From: Flavobacteriaceae bacterium
GTDB taxonomy: Bacteria > Bacteroidota > Bacteroidia > Flavobacteriales > Flavobacteriaceae
DNA: 64,000 bases
Direction of reading: 5' to 3'
Assembly (NCBI GenBank): GCA_009886625.1
Contig: QXZA01000018.1
Span: 1-64,000 of the forward strand
The notes below the pieces were generated by a model that ran no database searches, had not been told where the DNA came from, and was given only the letters and a program-made list of their open reading frames with translations. Below, in pieces: positions 1 through 8,305 of the stretch (its first letter is position 1; each line of letters starts with the position of its first letter). The translations under genes were made by a program, and so were the position numbers.

Positions 1-51
1 AGGACCCTCTGATTAACAGTCAGATGCTCTAACCAACTGAGCTAAGGAGGA
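1..51 (-). tRNA. tRNA-Asn (GUU), 3' end cut off by the window start
   Basis: On the minus strand the sequence reads as a tRNA 5' half. It has a 7-base acceptor arm starting at 51, a D arm with GCTC/GAGC stems and the AGTTGGTTA loop, and an anticodon arm TCTGA-CTGTTAA-TCAGA. The anticodon is GTT (positions 17 to 15), which specifies asparagine. The T arm and 3' acceptor strand lie outside the window, so the gene is partial here. Confidence 0.93.
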
Positions 52-68
52 ATGTTTTAATTGGTGGG

Positions 69-98
69 CAAATATAAATGTTTTGTTGCATTATACAA
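69..98 (-). promoter_or_regulatory. Promoter of tRNA-Asn, Bacteroidota TTG/TAnnTTTG type
   Basis: On the minus strand TTG (98-96) is followed after 19 bases by TATATTTG (76-69). This fits the Bacteroidota sigma-A consensus TTG-N17-23-TAnnTTTG. It lies 17 bases upstream of the mature tRNA 5' end, at the distance expected for a short leader. Confidence 0.75.
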
Positions 99-127
99 AC
101 CCTAAAAAAAATTATTTTATTTTTTTT

Positions 128-1447
128 CTAATTAAAAATTAGACGGTACAAATCGTTCCCATTTGCAAAAAGAACAAGTGCCATCAAAAGGAAAAATCCA
201 AACATTTGTGCGTACTCCATAAACTTGTCATTTGGCTTTCTTCCTGTAACGATTTCATAAACTAGAAACATCACATGTCCTCCGTCTAATGCAGGGATGG
301 GTAAAATATTCATGAAAGCTAAGATAATGGAGATTAAGGCTGTGCTAGCCCAAAATCCTTTCCAGTCCCAAGTATCGGGAAACATATTTCCAATCGCCCC
401 AAAACCACCAAGTTGTGAAGCTCCTTTTTTAGTGAAAATATATTGGAACTGAGAAACATAATCATAGAGTGTCCAGTATCCGTAGTCAAACCCCTCAACA
501 ATACTTTCTCCTAGACTTAATTTTTCATTATTAAAATTGATAATAGGATATTTTGGATATACCCCTATAGTCCCTTCTTCATCAGTACTAAATTGAAGGG
601 TTTGGCGGGAACGCTCACGTTCTATAATCAAAGTAATTTCTTGTTTTCCTTTCCCTTTAATAAGAGCACTTAAATCATTCCAATACTCAATATTTTGATC
701 ATTAAGTGAAATTAAGCGATCACCAGGCTGGAGTCCAACAAGATCCGCTGGGCTATTAGGAATTACAGAATCTAAAACGGTAGATGTCGTTGGACTTAGC
801 GGCATTAGTTCACCGCTTTCAAACATTTTTTTCCCCATACCCTCTGGTATATCTAGGGTAGTTTGAATTCCGTTGCGACGTTTTACTGTTACTTGTTCTA
901 CATCTCTCAGAAACAATAGTTTGTTGATTTCAAAAACATTTTCTAATGTTTTTCCATCTACGTTTATAATTTGATCCCCAACTTCAAAACCAGCCTCTTC
1001 AGCCACTGGAGAGGGACTCATGCCAAGAGGAAGTTCTTCTGTATAAAGGGTATTTTTCCCCCACACAAACAAAATCATCATATAAATTAGGAACCCTAAA
1101 ATAAGATTTACAGTTACTCCTCCCAACATAATAATTAGACGTTGCCAAGCCGGTTTGGAACGAAATTCCCACTCTTGAGCAGGCTGACTCATTTGCTCAG
1201 TATCCATACTTTCGTCTATCATTCCAGATATTTTTACATAGCCTCCAAGTGGAAGCCATCCTATTCCGTAAGTAGTATCACCGATTTTCTTTTTAAATAA
1301 AGCGAACTTCACATCGAAAAAGAGAAAGAACTTTTCTACCCTTGTTTTGAATATTCGGGCGGGGATAAAATGCCCTAGTTCATGGAGTATAATCAAGAAT
1401 GATAAACTCATCAACAACTGTATGGCTTTAACAAAAAAGGGACTCAT
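128..1447 (-). CDS. rseP: RseP-type site-2 intramembrane zinc metalloprotease
   Basis: A 439-residue member of peptidase family M50B. It cleaves transmembrane segments, classically of anti-sigma factors. The zinc motif HELGH is at residues 22-26 in the first membrane helix. Two PDZ-like regions follow in the middle (around 140-200 and 225-290). The third metal ligand lies in the C-terminal LDGGH motif near residue 390, followed by the last membrane helices. The length matches flavobacterial RseP. The start fits the conserved N-terminus, and a TAnnTTTG motif sits 20 bases upstream. The in vivo substrate cannot be read from the sequence. No anti-sigma/sigma pair is adjacent. Confidence 0.95.
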   Translation of the reverse strand: MSPFFVKAIQLLMSLSFLIILHELGHFIPARIFKTRVEKFFLFFDVKFALFKKKIGDTTYGIGWLPLGGYVKISGMIDESMDTEQMSQPAQEWEFRSKPAWQRLIIMLGGVTVNLILGFLIYMMILFVWGKNTLYTEELPLGMSPSPVAEEAGFEVGDQIINVDGKTLENVFEINKLLFLRDVEQVTVKRRNGIQTTLDIPEGMGKKMFESGELMPLSPTTSTVLDSVIPNSPADLVGLQPGDRLISLNDQNIEYWNDLSALIKGKGKQEITLIIERERSRQTLQFSTDEEGTIGVYPKYPIINFNNEKLSLGESIVEGFDYGYWTLYDYVSQFQYIFTKKGASQLGGFGAIGNMFPDTWDWKGFWASTALISIILAFMNILPIPALDGGHVMFLVYEIVTGRKPNDKFMEYAQMFGFFLLMALVLFANGNDLYRLIFN

Positions 1448-1466
1448 AGCTTTATTTTAATTCATG

Positions 1467-1474
1467 CAAAAGTA
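1467..1474 (-). promoter_or_regulatory. -7 promoter element of rseP (TACTTTTG)
   Basis: The minus strand reads TACTTTTG, an exact match to TAnnTTTG, 20 bases upstream of the rseP ATG. No TTG -33 element is seen at the usual spacing, so the call rests on the -7 element and its position. Confidence 0.55.
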
Positions 1475-1559
1475 TTACAATATCCCTCATTATAAAAATG
1501 GATGCCTTAGTTTTAAGATTCTTTTAGACTTAGGCGTCGTATATCGGTTTTAAATCTAC

Positions 1560-1567
1560 TAAATTTG
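1560..1567 (+). promoter_or_regulatory. -7 promoter element of the SCO1-family gene (TAAATTTG)
   Basis: TAAATTTG matches TAnnTTTG and ends 10 bases before the ATG at 1578, implying a very short leader. No good -33 TTG is visible. With the rseP element it forms a divergent promoter region between 1448 and 1577. Confidence 0.5.
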
Positions 1568-1577
1568 CACTTTGAGT

Positions 1578-2258
1578 ATGAAGATGAAGGATTTTTTTAA
1601 AAAATACAAACTCTTTTTTGGAGTATTCTTTGGGATCGCAGCTATTGTATTGTATTTGTTTTACAATGCTTTGAAGCCCATCAAAGTACTTCCCGTTTAT
1701 CAGCCAGCTATGGTAAACTATGAATTGGTTGACAGTACGCTTCAACATATAAAGAAGTTTCACCAAATTGCACCTTTTAGATTGACTAATCAAAATGGGA
1801 AAATCATTACTCAACAAGATTATCAGGATAAGATTTATGTTGCTGATTTTTTCTTTACAACTTGCCCAACAATCTGTCCAAAGATGACTGAAAACATGGC
1901 GCTCATTCAAGCTAAAATTTTGGATGATTCACAAGTGAAGCTTCTTTCGTTCAGTGTAACACCCCAGATCGATTCGGTTGCACAGCTTAAACGGTATGCT
2001 ATCGAAAAAGAAGTGAATGATCAGAAATGGAATTTGGTTACGGGAGATAAAAAAGAAATCTACACCTTGGCTAGAAAATCATTTTTGGCTGTAAAAGAAG
2101 ACGGTAACGGGGGGCCCTTTGATATGATTCATACAGAAAACTTTATTTTGGTAGATCCAGAAAAACGTATTCGTGGATTTTATGATGGTACAGATATCAA
2201 GGCCATGGAGAAACTATTGCAAGATATCAAAACTTTAAAGCAAGAATATCCCAATTAA
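1578..2258 (+). CDS. SCO1/SenC family copper chaperone
   Basis: A membrane-anchored thioredoxin-fold protein of the SCO family, which delivers copper to the CuA site of cytochrome c oxidase or acts as a thiol reductase. In the 226-residue form from ATG 1578 there is an N-terminal membrane helix (about 12-32). The metal-binding CPTIC motif has cysteines at 96 and 100, and the conserved histidine lies in the later FDMIHTENF motif. The reading frame extends to a TTG at 1572, but ATG 1578 is preferred because a -7 element ends at 1567. No cytochrome oxidase genes are in view, so the partner is inferred from the family. Confidence 0.9.
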   Translation: MKMKDFFKKYKLFFGVFFGIAAIVLYLFYNALKPIKVLPVYQPAMVNYELVDSTLQHIKKFHQIAPFRLTNQNGKIITQQDYQDKIYVADFFFTTCPTICPKMTENMALIQAKILDDSQVKLLSFSVTPQIDSVAQLKRYAIEKEVNDQKWNLVTGDKKEIYTLARKSFLAVKEDGNGGPFDMIHTENFILVDPEKRIRGFYDGTDIKAMEKLLQDIKTLKQEYPN

Positions 2259-2299
2259 TATTTTTTATTCAATATCATTTTTACAGCAAGTAAATTCCT

Positions 2300-2307
2300 T
2301 ACTTTTG
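2300..2307 (+). promoter_or_regulatory. -7 promoter element of the feo operon (TACTTTTG)
   Basis: TACTTTTG matches TAnnTTTG and lies 23 bases before the feoA ATG. The predicted transcription start falls inside the palindrome at 2311-2327, so a repressor bound there would block initiation. Confidence 0.6.
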
Positions 2308-2310
2308 TTC

Positions 2311-2327
2311 TTTAAAATGATTCTAAA
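2311..2327 (+). promoter_or_regulatory. Putative iron-responsive DtxR/IdeR-like operator upstream of feoA
   Basis: TTTAAAAT-g-ATTCTAAA is a 17-base inverted repeat with 7 of 8 arm positions paired (the half-sites are TTTAAAAT and TTTAGAAT). It lies between the -7 element and the feoA start codon. It resembles the TTTAG-type palindromes bound by DtxR/MntR-family metal repressors. Fur boxes have a different core. The regulator is not in the window, and its identity is inference. Confidence 0.55.
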
Positions 2328-2329
2328 TA

Positions 2330-2563
2330 ATGATTTCACTGGATCAACTGGAGAAAGGTCAAGAAGCTGAAATTGAGCATATCGATACAGATCAGCTCCC
2401 ATTGAAATTAATTGAAATGGGATGCCTGCCCGGGAATTCAATTTCATTAATTCAAAAAGCTCCTTTCAATGACCCCTTGTATTTGAAAATTGACGGATCA
2501 CATCTAGCTATTCGAAAAGAAACAGCACAATATATTTTTGTGCGCCTGAAAAACACAGAATGA
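2330..2563 (+). CDS. feoA: FeoA, ferrous iron transport accessory protein
   Basis: A 77-residue SH3-like FeoA domain protein, the usual size for this small cytoplasmic partner of FeoB. The family signature is visible in LIEMGCLPGNSI and in the C-terminal LAIRKETAQYI stretch. Its last codons overlap the feoB start by 4 bases (ATGA), which suggests translational coupling. It is the first gene of the feoA-feoB-small Cys-rich peptide operon and sits behind a TAnnTTTG promoter with an overlapping DtxR-like palindrome. FeoA modulates FeoB activity but is not the transporter. Confidence 0.94.
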   Translation: MISLDQLEKGQEAEIEHIDTDQLPLKLIEMGCLPGNSISLIQKAPFNDPLYLKIDGSHLAIRKETAQYIFVRLKNTE

Positions 2564-4650
2564 GTACTTCTTTGAATGTCGCTTTATTAGGTAATCCAAA
2601 CACGGGAAAAACATCAGTTTTTAATCGACTCACGGGGCTTACTCAGAAAGTAGGAAACTATCCAGGGATTACAGTTGAAAAGAAAGAGGGAGTTTGTAAA
2701 CTTAACCGAACCACCAAAGCACATTTATTAGATTTACCAGGGACCTATAGCCTGAATGCTTCTTCAATGGATGAAAGTGTGGTGATTGAATTACTCCTAA
2801 ACAAGAACAGTAAAGATTTCCCTGACGTTGCCGTGGTAGTCACAGATGTTGAAAATTTAAAGCGAAATCTTTTACTTTTCACTCAGGTCAAAGATCTTGA
2901 AATACCCACATTGTTGGTTATTAATATGTCAGATCAGATGAAACGCAAAGGAATTTCATTAGACATAGAGGCTCTTGAAAGACAATTGGACACGAAGATC
3001 GCACTTGTTAGTACTCGTGAAAATGAAGGGATGGACCAATTGAAGAGTTTAATTTTAAATTATCGACAACTTTCCACCCAACATGCAATTTCATTAACTT
3101 CAATTGATCAAGAATACTTTCAGAATTTAGAAAAAGCATTTCCAAACCAGTCCTTATATAAACTTTGGCTTGTTATTACCCAAGATGTCAATTTTGCTAA
3201 GATCGACAGAAAGCGAGTTTCTGATGCAACAGATTTTAAAACTCAATCTGAGATTTATTTAAAGCGCTTGCAACAAAAGGAAACAGTAAAACGGTATCAG
3301 TTTATCAATAATATTCTAAAGACAGCCTTAGTCATTGACCGTGAGGCAGCCACTGATTTACGTAGCCGATTGGATCGGGTATTGATTCATAAATTTTGGG
3401 GATACATAATTTTCTTTGTAATTCTGATGACCATTTTCCAGTCTATTTTTGATTGGAGTAGTATTCCTCAGGATTTTATAGATTCCACCTTTGCTACCTT
3501 GAGTGAGCAAGCTAAAACTAGTCTTCCCGAGGGAGTTTTTACAAGTTTATTGGCCGAAGGGATTATTCCAGGGTTGGGAGGTATCATCATTTTTATTCCT
3601 CAAATTGCTTTTTTATTTTTATTTATATCAGTATTGGAAGAGACTGGCTATATGAGTCGCGTAGTCTTTTTAATGGATAGGGGGCTTAGACGAATTGGCT
3701 TAAGTGGTAAGAGTGTTATCCCTTTAATCTCTGGAACTGCTTGTGCGATTCCTGCGGTTATGGCCACCAGAAATATTGAGAATTGGAAAGAACGTTTGAT
3801 TACTATTTTAGTAACACCTTTCACTACTTGTTCAGCGCGTTTACCAGTTTATGCTATTTTGATTGCATTAGTCATCCCCGAGGGATCCTTTTTAGGAATG
3901 AATTATAAAGGTCTTACTCTTATGGGACTTTACTTAATTGGTTTTGGAATGGCACTCCTTGCAGCGTGGATTTTAAGTAAAACACTAAAAATAACTTCTA
4001 AAAGTTACTTTGTGGTCGAGATGCCCAATTATAAATTACCCTTATTAAAGAATGTAGGGATTACGGTATGGGAAAAAACAAGAACCTTTGTAACTGAGGC
4101 GGGTAAAATTATTTTAGCGATTTCTATACTTTTATGGATTTTAGCTTCTTACGGTCCTGGGAAAGAGTTTTCAGATGCTCCAGCTATTGTTCAGTCTCAA
4201 TATCCTGAATTATCGGGAGAGGTACTTGAAAATAAAATAAATGCCTATCAATTAGAGCATTCTTTTATTGGGATTTTAGGAAAAGCGATTGAACCTGCCA
4301 TTACCCCATTGGGATATGATTGGAAAATTGGGATCGCTTTAATTAGTTCTTTTGCTGCACGTGAAGTATTTGTGGGCACGCTTGCAACCATTTATAGTGT
4401 AGGAAATGACGCTGAAGAAACAATTAAAAATAGAATGGCCTCCGAAGTGTTACCGAATGGTCAGCCCTTATTTAATTTGGCGAGTGGAATTTCATTGATG
4501 TTGTTTTACGCATTCGCAATGCAATGTATGAGTACAATTGCCATTGTTAAAAAAGAAACAAACACTTGGAAATGGCCTATGGTTCAGTTATTTGGCATGA
4601 CCTTTTTGGCTTATATAGTGGCCTTTAGCACCTATCAAATACTATCCTAA
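2560..4650 (+). CDS. feoB: FeoB, GTPase-coupled ferrous iron permease
   Basis: A 696-residue inner-membrane Fe(II) importer. The N-terminal G domain shows the P-loop GNPNTGKTS (11-19), the G3 motif DLPGTY (58-63), the G4 motif NMSD (122-125) and a G5-like STRENEG. A helical spacer and then a long membrane domain follow from about residue 275, with Gate-type motifs such as SGTACAIPAVMATR and TPFTTCSARLPVY that are conserved in FeoB and carry the cysteines implicated in transport. It overlaps feoA (ATGA) and the downstream 43-codon gene (TAATG), so all three are very likely one transcript. Confidence 0.96.
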   Translation: MSTSLNVALLGNPNTGKTSVFNRLTGLTQKVGNYPGITVEKKEGVCKLNRTTKAHLLDLPGTYSLNASSMDESVVIELLLNKNSKDFPDVAVVVTDVENLKRNLLLFTQVKDLEIPTLLVINMSDQMKRKGISLDIEALERQLDTKIALVSTRENEGMDQLKSLILNYRQLSTQHAISLTSIDQEYFQNLEKAFPNQSLYKLWLVITQDVNFAKIDRKRVSDATDFKTQSEIYLKRLQQKETVKRYQFINNILKTALVIDREAATDLRSRLDRVLIHKFWGYIIFFVILMTIFQSIFDWSSIPQDFIDSTFATLSEQAKTSLPEGVFTSLLAEGIIPGLGGIIIFIPQIAFLFLFISVLEETGYMSRVVFLMDRGLRRIGLSGKSVIPLISGTACAIPAVMATRNIENWKERLITILVTPFTTCSARLPVYAILIALVIPEGSFLGMNYKGLTLMGLYLIGFGMALLAAWILSKTLKITSKSYFVVEMPNYKLPLLKNVGITVWEKTRTFVTEAGKIILAISILLWILASYGPGKEFSDAPAIVQSQYPELSGEVLENKINAYQLEHSFIGILGKAIEPAITPLGYDWKIGIALISSFAAREVFVGTLATIYSVGNDAEETIKNRMASEVLPNGQPLFNLASGISLMLFYAFAMQCMSTIAIVKKETNTWKWPMVQLFGMTFLAYIVAFSTYQILS

Positions 4651-4781
4651 TGGAATTAATTCAGACTCTTTTTGTTTTTCTTGCGGGTGGTTTATCTCTT
4701 GCTTTTTTACTTCGGAAGTTTGTGTTGAAAAAGAAATCTATCCAAGCATCCGACTGTTCTTCGGACTGCAGTTGTCACTAA
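4650..4781 (+). CDS. Small FeoB-associated Cys-rich membrane peptide (43 aa)
   Basis: This short frame starts at ATG 4650, sharing the final A of the feoB stop codon (TAATG). It encodes one hydrophobic helix (about residues 5-26), a basic stretch RKFVLKKK and a Cys-rich tail with cysteines at 36, 40 and 42 followed by His43. This architecture matches the FeoB-associated Cys-rich membrane protein family, which is found beside feoB in many bacteria. By analogy it may be a small third subunit or an iron-handling factor of the Feo system. The stop-start overlap, hydrophobic profile and cysteines argue against a chance frame. The function itself is inference. Confidence 0.85.
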   Translation: MELIQTLFVFLAGGLSLAFLLRKFVLKKKSIQASDCSSDCSCH

Positions 4782-4783
4782 AA

Positions 4784-4830
4784 ACACCCTCCATACTTAT
4801 AGAAAAAAGTATTACCCTTAATAAGGGTGT
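4784..4830 (+). terminator. Stem-loop region after the feo operon, possible terminator or attenuator
   Basis: ACACCCT (4784-4790) can pair with AGGGTGT (4824-4830). ATACTT (4793-4798) can pair with AAGTAT (4807-4812). ACCCTT-aat-AAGGGT (4814-4828) forms a compact 6-bp hairpin that uses the same right arm as the first pair. The outer and 3' pairings are mutually exclusive. There is no long T run after the structure, so efficient intrinsic termination is uncertain. Confidence 0.45.
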
Positions 4831-4876
4831 TTCAAAATACTATATATTAGAGGAAACAAATTGAAACTAACTTATT

Positions 4877-6088
4877 ATGACAAACAGTAAAAGACTCTTT
4901 TACGGCAGTTGTTTTGCACTAATAACAACAGCCTTTTCTTTTAGTATTCGAGCAGGAATCCTACCACAATTAGCAGAAACTTTTAGCTTAAGTGGTCAAC
5001 AATTAGGATTCATTAATTCCATGTGGTTTTTAGGATTTCCTATCTCTATGATTTTGGGAGGAATATTTTATCACACTATTGGACCTAAGCGCATTATGCA
5101 GTTTGCTTTTGCTACGCATACACTTGGAATTATTTTGACTATTTTTTCAGGAGGTTATACCGGTTTATTGGTTTCAACTTTATTGATCGGAATTGGAAAC
5201 GGATGTACGGAAGCTGCTTGTAATCCCATGATTGCGGATGCCTATGAGGGGAAACAGATGAATACTCTTTTGAATCGTTTTCATATGTGGTTTCCAGGAG
5301 GGATTGTATTAGGAAGTCTAGTTTCTTTATTGATGACTTCTCTTGATTTAGGTTGGCAAGCTCAAATTTGGATCATCATGATTCCTACTTTGATTTATGC
5401 GTATTTGTTTATGGGACAAGAATTTCCAAAACCAAAAATAGAGGGAGTAACTTCTATTGGCGAAAACATTAAAGCCATGTTGTCTCCTATGTATTTATTT
5501 ATTTTAGCCTGTATGGCACTTACCGCTATTTCTGAGTTTGGACCTCAGCAGTGGACTTCCTTGATTTTGAGTAATAGTGGAGCACACCCCATGGTTATTT
5601 TAGCTCTGATTACTGGATTGATGGCTATAGGACGTTATTTTGGTGGGGATATCGTACACAGATTTGATCAAACTGGAGTTTTACTGGGTTCTGCGTTATT
5701 AACTGCAGTAGGGATCTTTTTATTGAGTACTCAAACCGGTGGAATGGTCTATGTGGCTGCTATCTTCTTTGCATTAGGAGTTTGTTATTTTTGGCCTAAT
5801 ATGATTGGATTCGTAGCCGAAAAGATACCGCTAAGTGGTGCATTGGGCATGTCTATTGTTGGAGGAATGGGAATGTTTTCATCGTCTATTTTTCAAGCTA
5901 TAATTGGAGGATGGATTGACTCTTCTACAGCAGATCAATCCGCTTTAGGACTTACAGGAACCGATCTTGAACTTGCAGCAGGACAACAAACGCTGACCTA
6001 TATGATTAGTTTTCCAGCAATATTAATCGTCTTGTTTACCATTTTATATTTCTGGCAACGTAATGCTAAAACAACCGCTACAGTATAA
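4877..6088 (+). CDS. Major facilitator superfamily permease
   Basis: A 403-residue protein with about twelve hydrophobic helices and the MFS layout of two six-helix halves. The stretch GGIFYHTIGPKR after helix 2 corresponds to the MFS loop 2-3 signature G-x(3)-D/T-x-G-R-K/R. Overall it resembles the sugar-porter-like FucP/YbjJ group, but no substrate-specific residues can be read. It stands alone after the feo operon, separated by a stem-loop region. It ends just before a strong bidirectional terminator shared with the convergent aminopeptidase gene. The substrate is unknown. The iron neighbourhood is not evidence for iron transport. Confidence 0.85.
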   Translation: MTNSKRLFYGSCFALITTAFSFSIRAGILPQLAETFSLSGQQLGFINSMWFLGFPISMILGGIFYHTIGPKRIMQFAFATHTLGIILTIFSGGYTGLLVSTLLIGIGNGCTEAACNPMIADAYEGKQMNTLLNRFHMWFPGGIVLGSLVSLLMTSLDLGWQAQIWIIMIPTLIYAYLFMGQEFPKPKIEGVTSIGENIKAMLSPMYLFILACMALTAISEFGPQQWTSLILSNSGAHPMVILALITGLMAIGRYFGGDIVHRFDQTGVLLGSALLTAVGIFLLSTQTGGMVYVAAIFFALGVCYFWPNMIGFVAEKIPLSGALGMSIVGGMGMFSSSIFQAIIGGWIDSSTADQSALGLTGTDLELAAGQQTLTYMISFPAILIVLFTILYFWQRNAKTTATV

Positions 6089-6106
6089 AACAAGAAAATA
6101 AATTGT

Positions 6107-6139
6107 AAAAAAAAGCCACCTATTAAGGTGGCTTTTTTT
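6107..6139. terminator. Bidirectional intrinsic terminator
   Basis: GCCACCT-atta-AGGTGGC (stem 6115-6121 / 6126-6132) is flanked by a run of A on the left and seven T on the right. It therefore works on both strands. It separates the convergent MFS gene (ending 6088) and aminopeptidase gene, whose stop codon (6140-6138) overlaps the T tract. Confidence 0.92.
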
Positions 6140-7430
6140 AGTTGTTCATTAAAGATTCAATCTCATCAATTTCAATGGGAATGGATTCCATTAAGTTGAT
6201 AGGCGCTCCTGTTTTTTGAGTGACTACATCGTCCTCCAAGCGAACTCCAAAACCTTCTTTAGGAATGTAAATTCCAGGTTCTACAGTAAAAACCATATTG
6301 GCTTTCATGGGCAAGTGCAACAAACCGTAATCGTGCGTGTCCAGTCCCATGTGATGTGAAGTTCCATGCATAAAATATTTTTTATAAGCGGGTTTATCCT
6401 TAGTTTCATTTTGAATATCTACTTTGTCTAGGAGTCCTAATTTTAATAATTCGGAGCTCATGATTTTTCCTACTTCCACATGATATTCTTTCCAAAGTGT
6501 TCCTGGGACAAGTAGTTTTGTAGCCTCTTTTTTTACGTGGAGTACTGCTTGATAAACTGCCTTTTGACGATCTGAAAAGCGACCCGAAATAGGTATAGTA
6601 CGCGTTAAATCACTGGCATAATTTCCATATTCTGCAGCTACGTCCATTAGGACTAAATCTCCTGCCTTACATTGCTGATTGTTTTCTGTATAATGTAAAA
6701 CATTGGCATTATTACCCGTAGCAATGATCGGAGTATAAGCGAATCCTTTAGAGCGATTTCGAATAAATTCATGAACCAATTCAGCCTCAATTTCATATTC
6801 CCAAATTCCTGGTTTAATGACAGAAAGGACTCTTCTAAATCCTTTTTCGGTAATCTTACATGCCTGATGAATTTGTGCAATTTCCTCCTCTTCTTTTACC
6901 GAACGAAGTTGTTGTAATATTGGATTGCTTTTTCCTACAATGTGTGCGGGATACTTTTTCTTGCACCATTCAATAAAACGATCTTCTCGAGTTTGAGTCT
7001 CCACCGATTGGCGGTAATGTTCATTGGTGTTAAAATAAAACTTTTCACATTGTGCACTGAGTTCTTGTAAAACACGATGAAAATCACTTAGCCAATAAAC
7101 AGTTTCAATCCCAGTTAATTTTGTCGCTTGTTGTTTTGAAAGTTTGGCACCTTCCCAAACTGCAATATGATCATTGGTCTCCCTTACAAAAAGAACTTCT
7201 CTGTGTCTCGCTTCCACAGCATCGGGAAAGAGGAGTAAGATGGATTCCTCTTGATCTACACCGCATAGGTAAAAAAGATCTCGGTGTTGTTGAAAGGGAA
7301 GGGTACTATCTGCACTTATGGGGTAAACGTCATTGGAATTGAAAATGGCAATGCTATTTGTGGAAAGATGTGAAGAAAATTTGCTTCTATTTTTTTTATA
7401 AAAGGAAGCTGAAAGTGTTTGATATCGCAT
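6138..7430 (-). CDS. pepP: Xaa-Pro aminopeptidase (aminopeptidase P, M24B)
   Basis: A 430-residue cytosolic metallopeptidase that removes N-terminal residues preceding proline. An aminopeptidase P N-terminal domain occupies about residues 1-130. The pita-bread domain follows, with the dinuclear metal ligands: two Asp in the MDVAAEYGNYASDLTRT region, His in HGTSHHMGLDTHD, Glu in FTVEPGIYIP and Glu in GVRLEDDVV. The length is normal for the family. The N-terminus MRYQTLSASFY is typical of the bacteroidetal form, supporting the start. It is monocistronic and converges on the MFS gene. The divergent neighbour sdhC is 214 bases away. Confidence 0.94.
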   Translation of the reverse strand: MRYQTLSASFYKKNRSKFSSHLSTNSIAIFNSNDVYPISADSTLPFQQHRDLFYLCGVDQEESILLLFPDAVEARHREVLFVRETNDHIAVWEGAKLSKQQATKLTGIETVYWLSDFHRVLQELSAQCEKFYFNTNEHYRQSVETQTREDRFIEWCKKKYPAHIVGKSNPILQQLRSVKEEEEIAQIHQACKITEKGFRRVLSVIKPGIWEYEIEAELVHEFIRNRSKGFAYTPIIATGNNANVLHYTENNQQCKAGDLVLMDVAAEYGNYASDLTRTIPISGRFSDRQKAVYQAVLHVKKEATKLLVPGTLWKEYHVEVGKIMSSELLKLGLLDKVDIQNETKDKPAYKKYFMHGTSHHMGLDTHDYGLLHLPMKANMVFTVEPGIYIPKEGFGVRLEDDVVTQKTGAPINLMESIPIEIDEIESLMNN

Positions 7431-7644
7431 GTTTTCTTGACTAAGACGGTTTGTGTAAAAATAATGCTTTTAATAATTTTGGAACTACTTGTTTAGTTTT
7501 TTTAGTAAAAAACTGATGATCTGAATATAAAGATTAAACAGACATTCTGTTTTCTTAAACCATTGTATTCAAAGCATTAAATAATAGAAAAACAGTTTGC
7601 CACTAAAGGTTTATACCTTAATTTTACATCACAAATTGAATTCT

Positions 7645-8304
7645 ATGAGTCTAATATCATCTACGATAGGAAGAAAAGTTGCCATGGCACTCTCCGGATT
7701 GTTTTTGGTTATTTTTTTAACCCAACACTTCACCATAAATTTCATCTCTGTTTTTAGCGAAGATACTTTTAATGAGATCTCCCACTTTATGGGAAACAAT
7801 CCACTTGTACAATTTTTACTTCAGCCCATTCTTATTTTCGGGGTTATTTTTCACTTTACTATGGGCTTTGTTTTGGAAATCCAAAACCGTAAGTCACGTG
7901 CTGTGCAGTATAAAGTGTACAAAGGAAGTGCAAATGCTCCTTGGGTTTCTCGAAACATGATTTGGTCAGGTGCAGTAGTGCTTTCTTTCTTAGGATTGCA
8001 TTTTTATGACTTTTGGTTTCCTGAAATGAATTATAAATATGTTGAGGTATTACCTCTTGATCCCAATCGATATTATGAAGAAATGACACATAAATTTCAT
8101 GATTTTCTTCGTGTAGTTCTTTATGTAATTTCTTTTGGTTTTTTAGCATTACACCTGTTCCATGGTTTTGCCTCTTCTTTTCAAAGTGTTGGGGTGAATA
8201 ATAAATACAGCGCTAGTATCAAAAAATTCGCCATTGCCTTTTCAGTGGTTATTCCCCTTGGCTTTATTTTCATTGCCCTATTTCATCATATAAACTCATT
8301 ATAG
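7645..8304 (+). CDS. sdhC: Succinate dehydrogenase cytochrome b558 subunit
   Basis: A 219-residue integral membrane subunit with about five hydrophobic helices that anchors the complex, binds two haems b and passes electrons to menaquinone. It is the single-anchor type used with Bacteroidota SdhAB. Histidines that suit haem ligation lie in helices at [23 protein letters not shown] and LHLFHGF. The open frame extends upstream to 7597, but ATG 7645 ([18 protein letters not shown]) matches the family N-terminus and is used here. It is the first gene of sdhCAB, one base before sdhA. Confidence 0.94.
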   Translation: MSLISSTIGRKVAMALSGLFLVIFLTQHFTINFISVFSEDTFNEISHFMGNNPLVQFLLQPILIFGVIFHFTMGFVLEIQNRKSRAVQYKVYKGSANAPWVSRNMIWSGAVVLSFLGLHFYDFWFPEMNYKYVEVLPLDPNRYYEEMTHKFHDFLRVVLYVISFGFLALHLFHGFASSFQSVGVNNKYSASIKKFAIAFSVVIPLGFIFIALFHHINSL

Positions 8305-8305
8305 C

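Noticed and set aside
1530-1910. 126-codon open frame on the minus strand
   Set aside because: It lies antisense to the SCO1-family gene over its CPTIC region and shows no family motifs. The SCO1 frame explains the coding signal.
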